This document shows positions 1 to 4,467 of a DNA stretch of 5,321 nucleotides, piece after piece; the stretch's first letter is position 1, and each line of letters starts with the position of its first letter. The stretch lies in assembly GCA_028865845.1 (NCBI GenBank), contig JAGWJK010000390.1, forward strand, positions 1 to 5,321, written 5' to 3'. The stretch is from Rhizobiaceae bacterium. Its GTDB lineage: Bacteria > Pseudomonadota > Alphaproteobacteria > Rhizobiales > Rhizobiaceae. The position numbers were made by a program, and so were the translations under genes. The notes under the pieces are model-generated. The model ran no database searches, was not told the origin of the DNA, and saw only the letters and a program-made list of their open reading frames with translations.

Positions 1-614
1 CAATCGTCGGCAGCGGGTCCCGAGGCGTGGGCGATACGGTCTTTACCGTCGGCGACCCGATTGTCGGCGGCGTTCTCGGATGGGAATCCGGAAATCTTCA
101 CTGGCAGTTGGGAACGTTGATCAACGTGCCGATCGGCGACTATCAGAAGGGCGAAATATCCAACATCGCTTTCCATCATTGGGGTGCCGACGTCTACGGC
201 GCGATGACATGGCTTGATCCCACCACTGGGCTCGATCTGTCTGGTGTCGTCGGCATGACGTTCAATGCGGAAAACCCCTCTACGAATTATCGCACCGGCA
301 ATGAGTTCCATTTCGAATGGGCGGTCGATCAGCATTTCAACAAACAGTTCGACGCCGGCTTGGTCGGCTACTTCTATGATCAGGTTACCGGCGACAGCGG
401 ATCCGGCGCGAAGCTCGGCGACTTTGAAGGCAGGGCGGTCGCCATCGGCGCCACCGTCGGCTGGAACTTCAACGTCGGAAAGCTGCCGGTTTCGACGCGC
501 ATCAAATACTTTCATGAGTTCGACGTGAAGAACCGCGCCGAAGGTGATGCGGTTTTCCTAACGGTGTCGGTTCCGCTGTCGATCACAAAGCCAATGAACG
601 TTGCGGCACAATAG
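1..614 (+). CDS. SphA/MetA-pathway-type outer-membrane transporter, C-terminal part (5' partial)
   Basis: The reading frame is open from base 3 and ends at TAG 612-614, giving about 203 visible residues; the N-terminus and signal peptide lie left of the window. The protein alternates amphipathic strands rich in Gly, aromatic and acidic residues: GDPIVGGVLGW, the LINVPIGDY segment, HFEWAVDQHFNKQFDAGLVGYFYDQVTGDSG, and a final FLTVSVPLSI strand. This pattern is that of the 'putative MetA-pathway of phenol degradation' (SphA, COG4313) family, which are predicted outer-membrane beta-barrels often linked to uptake of aromatic or hydrophobic compounds. The GDP-x-VGGVLGW block and the VGYFYDQ.TGDSGSG block are typical of the family. 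The GTG at 27 is not taken as a start, because homologous-looking sequence continues upstream in frame. The substrate cannot be told from the sequence. Family assignment is confident; transport function is inferred from the family. Confidence 0.85.
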   Translation, partial: IVGSGSRGVGDTVFTVGDPIVGGVLGWESGNLHWQLGTLINVPIGDYQKGEISNIAFHHWGADVYGAMTWLDPTTGLDLSGVVGMTFNAENPSTNYRTGNEFHFEWAVDQHFNKQFDAGLVGYFYDQVTGDSGSGAKLGDFEGRAVAIGATVGWNFNVGKLPVSTRIKYFHEFDVKNRAEGDAVFLTVSVPLSITKPMNVAAQ

Positions 615-645
615 ACACATTCATGATTGGGAACTGTGCGACTTC

Positions 646-672
646 CGGGCGTCCCGTCACTTTTTTACGGGA
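646..672 (+). terminator. Possible weak intrinsic terminator after the SphA-like gene
   Basis: Two mutually exclusive hairpins can form just after the stop codon at 614. One is a 4-bp CGGG/CCCG stem (646-649 with 653-656) followed by a short spacer and six T (661-666). The other is a 6-bp TCCCGT/ACGGGA stem (652-657 with 667-672) whose loop contains those T residues. The first has the order expected of an intrinsic terminator, but its stem is short. Its place in the gap between convergent genes supports the call. Confidence 0.4.
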
Positions 673-754
673 TCCTAACCGAGCGGCATCCAGTGACGAA
701 GAAAGTCAGCATAGAATGACTTGGTTCGATATTCGATAAAGGTCGAGAATGAAC

Positions 755-769
755 GGCTCCCAGAGAGCC
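755..769. other. Small hairpin in the gap between convergent genes
   Basis: GGCTC (755-759) pairs with GAGCC (765-769) around a 5-nt loop. It lies 31 bases past the stop of the minus-strand remnant at 801. Read on the plus strand it is followed five bases later by TTTT (775-778); on the minus strand no T-run follows. It could be a weak terminator or chance. Nothing else in 615-800 is convincingly coding or regulatory. Confidence 0.2.
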
Positions 770-800
770 ACACCTTTTACTTGCATCGCTAGATCAAACG

Positions 801-1344
801 CTAGGCAACTTCGGTGCAGACGAAGTCGCTGAACTCGCCGATCGGATAGGCCATCGAAAAAGCTCTTTGGATCAGGGCCTTCGATGCCTCGGGAGTATCG
901 ACGAAAACAAGGCCAGCCTTTTGCGCATGCGCGAACGGCAATCGGCCCGCGGTGATTTCGTCTGCCGCAGCCTGCGAGATCACCAGAATGGAATCGCGAT
1001 CGCCGCTTTCGTCCCCTTTCCACCCGAGATGTCGACGGATTGGCGCGCACGTCGAAACCGTCAAGCGTCGGGTGGAAATAGCCCCAGGTTCTGCTTTCGA
1101 TCATCAATATGAAGAAGTTCGGCAGCGCCAGCAGACTTGATGTCGATAGAACCTGTTCGATGCGTTGCTGCATCGTCGTCACAAGCAGCACGGCCTGATG
1201 GCGCGATTGCGCCATATCCAGTTCCCTGGTTGGGCCGGGAGGGAGGAGGCCGCTATCGATGGCCCGGCGGGTGGCGACAGCCACCTCAAGCGTCATCGGG
1301 TGCTCCACGGCAAACTCGATCGTCAACGAGCAGATCGTGCACAT
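801..1344 (-). pseudogene. Unrecognised small protein downstream of alkyl sulfatase, one frameshift
   Basis: Two overlapping minus-strand frames make one gene. It starts with ATG at 1342-1344 behind a strong AGGAGG (1351-1356, 6-nt spacing) and ends at TAG 801-803. The N-terminal half begins MCTICSLTIEFAVEHP and runs through SRTWGYFHPTLDGFDVRANP. The C-terminal half is in another frame: DESGDRDSILVISQAAADE through EFSDFVCTEVA. Removing one base from the four-C run at 1013-1016 (G4 on the coding strand) joins the frames into 180 residues with no internal stop. The start lies 18 bases after the alkyl sulfatase stop, so the two were probably co-transcribed. I do not recognise the family. Visible traits are an N-terminal CxxC pair, a hydrophobic LLALPNFFILMIES stretch too short and mixed to be a clear membrane segment, and mostly alpha/beta-like composition. 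It is either a decaying gene or an intact gene with a sequencing indel. Gene reality is likely; function unknown. Confidence 0.6.
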
Positions 1345-1350
1345 CGGCGG

Positions 1351-1356
1351 CCTCCT
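1351..1356 (-). promoter_or_regulatory. Strong ribosome binding site for the small unrecognised gene
   Basis: The minus strand reads AGGAGG here, six bases before the ATG at 1342-1344. This sets the start of the small gene and indicates that it was translated as a real partner immediately after the sulfatase stop at 1363-1365. Confidence 0.75.
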
Positions 1357-1362
1357 CTGTTG

Positions 1363-1952
1363 TCAGGCGGTAACCATGTTGAACCGGAACTCGAAATTAT
1401 CGAGCAGACCGACGAATTCCGAGAGTTTCTTCGGATCGCCGCTCAACTTCGCTTTTCCCTCGATCACCTGTTTTCCATCGTCGAGACGCCCTGCATCACG
1501 TCGTTCAACGCCTCGCGGGTTGTGACGATCGAGACGTCGGCATCCGGCAAGCTCTTGTCCTTCGAATAGTGGATCGCCGCATTCTGGACGCCGACCGCAT
1601 ATTTCTGGTTGGTATCCGTGAGCTCGATATTGATGTTGATCTTCTTTCCGGAAGCACGATCACCATTCAGACGTTCCCCGAGATAATCGAAGAACATCTC
1701 TATCGGCATTGCTTTGATCGTATTGGGGCTTGCCGTATTCGGCGTCGGATGCGTAACGCCCTCGCGAAGCTCGCGTGCGCCCGTCAGATAGAAGTTACGC
1801 CAAGGGCGGGACTCCGATTGATACCCCAACTGCTCGTAGGTATCGGCAAGGAGCTGCTTTGCAGCAACGTTATTGGCATCGGCAAAGACGACGTGATTGA
1901 CGACTTCGGCAACCCAGCGATAGTCGCCCTTGTCGAAGAAGTCCTTCGCCCG
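1363..1952 (-). pseudogene. Alkyl sulfatase (SdsA1/BDS1-type) remnant: C-terminal third with SCP2-like domain
   Basis: Alkyl sulfatases of this class are zinc metallo-beta-lactamase-fold hydrolases that release sulfate from alkyl sulfates such as SDS, and carry a C-terminal SCP2-like lipid-binding domain. Here the frame reads AKDFFDKGDYRWVAEVVNHV, then VFADANNVAAKQLLADTYEQ, then LGYQSESRPWRNFYLTGARE, which are hallmark helical-domain segments of the family. These are followed by an SCP2-like part (MPIEMFFDYLGERLNG to VSTMEK). One base is missing in the A-run at 1471-1474: the frame in use stops at 1464-1466 (MENR-stop). Restoring one A gives MEKQVIEGKAKLSGDPKKLSEF and a natural end at TGA 1363-1365. 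About 195 of a usual 600-odd residues remain. The metallo-beta-lactamase domain with its HxHxDH zinc site is absent, and upstream of about 1952 the frame turns into Arg/Ser-rich sequence unlike the family. The gene is dead. Identification is firm; the exact break point is approximate. Confidence 0.88.
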
Positions 1953-1954
1953 CC

Positions 1955-2041
1955 GGCTCCGCGATCGTGGTTGACAACGCCGTCTTGATGGGTGCGCATG
2001 GCGTGGTGCCGAGCATCGCCAATGTCGATCCGCGCGGATAT
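1955..2041 (+). pseudogene. Fragment resembling a dihydrodipicolinate synthase (DapA) family gene
   Basis: In the plus frame, bases 1955-2041 encode GSAIVVDNAVLMGAHGVVPS followed by IANVDPRGY. The pattern 'NAVLMGAHGVVPxxANVDPxGY' resembles the C-terminal half of the TIM barrel in DapA/N-acetylneuraminate-lyase family aldolases, where (M/L)GAxGxVPGxANVxPxxY follows the barrel strand after the catalytic lysine region. Only about 29 residues fit. To the right the frame continues open, but the sequence passes into the T-arm-like repeat and the parDE promoter. To the left it meets the broken end of the sulfatase in opposite orientation. Neither the catalytic Lys nor Tyr segment is present, so this is debris, not a gene. 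The match is by eye only and short. Confidence 0.5.
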
Positions 2042-2045
2042 CCGC
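2028..2045. repeat. Two overlapping 12-bp perfect palindromes
   Basis: ATCCGCGCGGAT (2028-2039) and GCGGATATCCGC (2034-2045) overlap, giving an alternating ATCCGC/GCGGAT/ATCCGC string. They sit at the right edge of the DapA-like fragment, just before the T-arm-like repeat. They could be part of a short palindromic element or a recombination scar; the first is also codable as D-P-R-G-Y, so chance is possible. Confidence 0.35.
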
Positions 2046-2053
2046 AGAGCGGT

Positions 2054-2076
2054 GGTTCGATTCCGCTCAAGAGCCT
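2054..2076. repeat. Left copy of 23-bp direct repeat with tRNA T-arm-like core
   Basis: This copy starts GGTTCGATTCC and continues GCTCAAGAGCCT. It matches 2709-2731 at 20 of 23 positions, in direct orientation, and the identity extends one base left (TGGTTCGATTCC). With the preceding bases, GGTGG (2051-2055) can pair with CCGCT (2063-2067) around TTCGATT, allowing G-U pairs, as in a tRNA T-arm. No matching acceptor 5' strand or anticodon arm is present, so it is at most a tRNA 3'-end fragment. It lies 33 bp upstream of the parDE -35 element. Confidence 0.6.
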
Positions 2077-2086
2077 GACAAGGGCT

Positions 2087-2116
2087 TTGACAATCTTTGC
2101 CAAACGAGCCTACAAT
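2087..2116 (+). promoter_or_regulatory. Sigma-70-type promoter of parDE
   Basis: TTGACA (2087-2092) and TACAAT (2111-2116) are separated by 18 bp. The -35 is a perfect consensus and the -10 matches at five of six positions. Transcription would begin at about 2122-2125, only some 15 bases before the parD start codon chosen here, so the leader is very short. Confidence 0.7.
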
Positions 2117-2126
2117 TTCGTACGAA
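2117..2126. promoter_or_regulatory. Palindrome over the parDE transcription start, candidate ParD operator
   Basis: TTCGTACGAA is a perfect 10-bp palindrome that directly follows the -10 element and covers the expected transcription start. ParD-type ribbon-helix-helix antitoxins bind such symmetric sites as dimers and repress their own operon, so this is the natural operator candidate. Binding is inferred from position and symmetry only. Confidence 0.5.
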
Positions 2127-2137
2127 TGGGGTTTGTC

Positions 2138-2380
2138 ATGGCAACGATGAATGTATCCTTACCAGATTTGATGAAAGATTGGGTCGAGGCACAGGCTAAG
2201 ACGGGGCGATATTCCAATGCTAGTGACTACGTTCGTGATTTGATTCGACGTGATCAGGCGCGCAATGACAAGGTTACCGCCATGCAGAGCTTTGTCGACG
2301 CAGGGCTCCAAAGCGGGATTGGCACCCGAACGAAAGATGAGCTGTTTGCCGAGGCTGAGGCTCGCGTCAAAAAGCCATGA
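2138..2380 (+). CDS. parD: ParD family type II antitoxin
   Basis: This 80-residue protein is the antitoxin that neutralises the ParE toxin encoded next to it and probably represses the operon. Residues 1-45 form the ribbon-helix-helix DNA-binding domain: MNVSLPDLMKDWVEAQ supplies the beta-strand and first helix, and GRYSNASDYVRDLIRRDQ supplies the turn and second helix, with the conserved S-N-A-S-D-Y-V-R-D-L-I-R-R-D core of the family. Residues 46-80 (QSFVDAGLQSGIGTRTKDELFAEAEARVKKP) are the C-terminal segment that wraps the toxin; SGxxxxxxxELFAEAxAR is typical. Length is normal for ParD. I chose ATG 2138 because GGGG at 2128-2131 lies six bases upstream and MATMNVSLPD matches the usual N-terminus; ATG 2126 and ATG 2147 are in the same frame and remain possible. 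It overlaps parE by four bases. Confidence 0.93.
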   Translation: MATMNVSLPDLMKDWVEAQAKTGRYSNASDYVRDLIRRDQARNDKVTAMQSFVDAGLQSGIGTRTKDELFAEAEARVKKP

Positions 2381-2670
2381 ACTATAGGCTTTCTGTCGGG
2401 GCGGAAGAAGACATCATCGCGATCGCCATGGAAGGGTTGCGTATGTTCGGCGCCCAGCAGGCGCGCCGCTACCACAACGATCTTTTTGCTCTATTGGATT
2501 TGCTCGCTGATAATCCACGTATCGCGCGCGAAAGAGTTGAGATTGAGCCGCCAGTCAGAATTCATCCCTTCAAAGCGCACCTGATTGTATATCGTATAGC
2601 CGAAGATGAGACGGTTTTTGTCATACATATTCGGCACGCGCATGAAGATTGGATGAGCGATTCAACATAG
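2377..2670 (+). CDS. parE: ParE family type II toxin (RelE/ParE superfamily)
   Basis: This 97-residue protein is the toxin of the pair; characterised ParE proteins poison DNA gyrase in the cytoplasm, blocking replication. Visible family features are YRLSVGAEEDI near the N-terminus, the two-helix hairpin FGAQQARRYHNDLFALLDLLADNPRIARER (about 24-53), PPVRIHPFKAHLIVYRI (59-74), and the C-terminal strand VFVIHIRHAHEDWMSD with the conserved R-H-x-x-E-D-W. Length is standard and no residue of the family core is obviously missing, so the toxin looks functional. The start ATG is embedded in ATGA with the parD stop, and no Shine-Dalgarno of its own is seen, so translation is probably coupled to parD and keeps antitoxin in excess. 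The gyrase target is inferred from the family; some ParE-like toxins act otherwise. It converges with the MFS gene, leaving 98 bp between the stops, with no clear terminator. Confidence 0.93.
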   Translation: MNYRLSVGAEEDIIAIAMEGLRMFGAQQARRYHNDLFALLDLLADNPRIARERVEIEPPVRIHPFKAHLIVYRIAEDETVFVIHIRHAHEDWMSDST

Positions 2671-2708
2671 CGCACGGGGGACGGACTTTTGGCATTCGGC
2701 ACGCCATT

Positions 2709-2731
2709 GGTTCGATTCCTATCAAGAGCTT
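2709..2731. repeat. Right copy of 23-bp direct repeat with tRNA T-arm-like core
   Basis: This copy reads GGTTCGATTCC followed by TATCAAGAGCTT and differs from the left copy at three positions. It lies 38 bp after the parE stop, so the two copies bracket promoter, operator and both toxin-antitoxin genes (655 bp repeat-to-repeat period). The T-arm stem is poorer here (ATTGG against CCTAT has one mismatch). No tRNA body surrounds it. Confidence 0.6.
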
Positions 2732-2768
2732 ACTACGATGGATGGTTACTCGTGTGGCGTCCGAAGAT

Positions 2769-3998
2769 TCAAATTCCGGCTGCCGCCTTATCGCCGTCTC
2801 CACAAGCTGTTCCAAGTGTTGCCTTATCGGCTCCGTTCTCGATCCCGGCTTTGCATTCGAGGTCATGCGTCTTCAACGATTTTGTCAAACACAGAGCTGC
2901 AATGATGATCGGAAGGCAGACGAGGTATGAGACCCTGATGCCAGCATGTTCGGCGACAAAGCCGAGCAACGGTGGCGCTAGGAAGAACACGACGAAGGAC
3001 ATTTGCGCCAGCGCTGCGACATTCAGATGGGCCGGGCGATCGACCCTCTGCGCCGCTGCAGAAACAGCGAGAGGGTAAACCGCGCTGCAGCCGGCACCCA
3101 TTAGCGCAAAACCGACCAGCGCGACATATGGGTGCGGTGCGAGCCAAACGGCACAGAGACCTGCCACCGCGAGAATAAGCAGAAAGGCCGCAACGGTGCG
3201 CGCACCAAACCGGTCGACGACCGGATCGACAAACAGCCGTGCCACCGCCATGAAGAAGGTGAACAACGTTAGCCCAAGCCCTCCGGTGAAGGGCTCGACC
3301 GCAAATACGTCGCGCATGTAGATGGCTGACCAGTCGATGCCCGCACCCTCTACTAAGAATGCTGCAATGCCGATCACGCAGAGAGGCAGAAGCCCCAGAG
3401 TCGGCAGCGCTATGCTCGGAGCTGCCGTATGTTCGAGCCCGGCGCGGGCCGGCGCGCTCTTCATGCTGTAGATGAAAATCGTGCCGACGATCAGAACGAA
3501 GGCGAAGGTTAGCGCAAGATGAAGCTGCATCGGGACGCCCGCCTGACGAACGCCCGAGGAAACAAGAGCGGTCAGAAAAAATCCTAGGCTCCAGAAGCCA
3601 TGGGCCCGGTTCATCACCCCGCGGCCAAGCTGCGCTTCGATGCGGTCGATCTCGACATTGAGATTGATCTCCAGCGCCCCTGCCAGCAGGCCTTCACAAA
3701 ACAAAACGAAGAAAACCAGTGGCGCGAAGCCGACCCAGGGAACACTGGCCAGCAGCGCGGACGTGCCGAGCACGGTCAGGAACGCCGTCCTGCGCGCTCC
3801 AAACCGTGCTATGAGCGGCGATGCGAAGGTCAGGGAAATCAGCGCGCCGACTGCCGCACCGATCAATGTCAGGCCCAGCTGGGACTTGTTGATATCCAAT
3901 GCCACTTGCAGGTCGGGCAATCGCGAAAGCAGTGCACCCATCGATGCGGCGAACAAAAAGAAGCAGACATAGATCCGGTGCTGGGGTTGGATATGCAT
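2769..3998 (-). CDS. MFS transporter, YbjJ/fucose-permease-like
   Basis: This 409-residue protein is an inner-membrane major facilitator carrier. Its length and the hydrophobic blocks fit 12 membrane helices in two halves, with a central loop at about 180-198. The motif-A-like loop occurs in both halves: LIARFGARRTAF (62-73) and VDRFGARTVAAF (261-272), showing the internal duplication. GALEINLNVEIDRIE (108-121), MNRAHGFWSLGFF (129-141), and VEGAGIDWSAIYMRD (216-230) match the pattern of the YbjJ group, where 'AxxNVE...MHGFYSLG' and 'EGSxxDW' are conserved. The substrate is unknown; relatives are linked to sugars or small organic compounds. ATG 3996-3998 is chosen because GGAG (4006-4009) sits seven bases upstream and helix 1 begins at about residue 8; the frame stays open to 4163, but that part is not membrane-like. 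The last ~33 residues form a hydrophilic tail (KTHDLECKAGIENGADKATLG...) longer than usual for the group. Family confident, substrate not assigned. Confidence 0.9.
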   Translation of the reverse strand: MHIQPQHRIYVCFFLFAASMGALLSRLPDLQVALDINKSQLGLTLIGAAVGALISLTFASPLIARFGARRTAFLTVLGTSALLASVPWVGFAPLVFFVLFCEGLLAGALEINLNVEIDRIEAQLGRGVMNRAHGFWSLGFFLTALVSSGVRQAGVPMQLHLALTFAFVLIVGTIFIYSMKSAPARAGLEHTAAPSIALPTLGLLPLCVIGIAAFLVEGAGIDWSAIYMRDVFAVEPFTGGLGLTLFTFFMAVARLFVDPVVDRFGARTVAAFLLILAVAGLCAVWLAPHPYVALVGFALMGAGCSAVYPLAVSAAAQRVDRPAHLNVAALAQMSFVVFFLAPPLLGFVAEHAGIRVSYLVCLPIIIAALCLTKSLKTHDLECKAGIENGADKATLGTACGDGDKAAAGI

Positions 3999-4467
3999 GC
4001 AGTAGCTCCGAATGTGACAGGTTCGAGAGCTCGCACCTTCGTTGCGAGGGCAGCAAAACGAACTATCTTGAGTGGCGTCTGCGGCATATCTGGTGTTGAC
4101 AAGGACTGCAACCGCCGTCGTTGCCGACTGGTGTCCACCGATCTCGCCGCCGAGACTATACAATTAGCAGTTTCAGTGAAACGATGCTATTTAGATATCG
4201 CTGCACTTGCTCGCGTGCCGAGGAGAGGAGCGGCGTTTAGCTCAGTCTCGAAGATCATATGGGGCCCGCAATCACACGGCAATGGCGCGAGTCCGGCATT
4301 TTGACATTGACCATTCCTCGGTTGGCTTGGATGCGCGGTGCCGGTGCGGTCCTGCTTATTCAAATCAAAATCACTGACATTCAGCCGGCGGCAGGTCCTG
4401 TGGCATGGGCACGCCGTCGTATGCTGCTGCAGCCGCAGACGATGTTCAGCTCCTATTGGGTCAAACC
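3999..4467. other. 469-bp stretch without a recognisable gene
   Basis: Between the MFS start and the reductase stop there is no frame on either strand with recognisable protein content. The plus-strand frame from 4259 that overlaps the reductase end has irregular composition and no ribosome binding site. The stretch holds the MFS ribosome binding site (4006-4009) and a 13-bp inverted repeat (4170-4182). TTGACA occurs at 4096-4101 on the plus strand without a fitting -10. It presumably contains the MFS promoter and the 3' end of the reductase transcript; no strong terminator was seen. Confidence 0.55.
4170..4182. promoter_or_regulatory. Perfect 13-bp inverted repeat, candidate operator upstream of the MFS gene
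   Basis: GTTTCA-G-TGAAAC is perfectly symmetric around one central base. Flanking AGCA (4166-4169) and TGCT (4185-4188) extend the symmetry after a 2-nt slip. It lies 172 bp upstream of the MFS start codon. A weak minus-strand -10-like TATAGT overlaps 4154-4159 just downstream, so a repressor bound here would cover the -35 region. Such sites are typical for dimeric regulators (LacI, GntR or TetR types), but no regulator gene is in the window. Confidence 0.4.

Noticed and set aside
721..734. Third TGGTTCGAT-like match near 722
   Set aside because: Only about nine bases match the parDE-flanking repeat and the following bases diverge; chance is adequate.
1870..2103. Minus-strand frame reading GSTLAMLGTTPCAPIKTALS
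   Set aside because: It is the complement of the DapA-like fragment and an off-frame reading of the sulfatase; it has no ribosome binding site and no coherent family pattern.
2621..2866. Minus-strand frame containing LLIGIEPMACRMP, and possible complete tRNA genes at the two T-arm-like repeats
   Set aside because: The GIEP string is only the antisense reading of GGTTCGATTCC. No acceptor stem partner, D-arm or anticodon arm could be folded around either repeat, so no tRNA is called.
3999..4163. N-terminal extension of the MFS protein to base 4163
   Set aside because: The extra residues are polar and not membrane-like, and the GGAG-preceded ATG at 3998 places the start directly before helix 1.
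3600..4304. Long plus-strand frame (234 codons) opposite the MFS gene
   Set aside because: Its Arg/Gln/Cys-rich composition is typical of the complement of a membrane-protein gene; the minus strand has clear MFS motifs.
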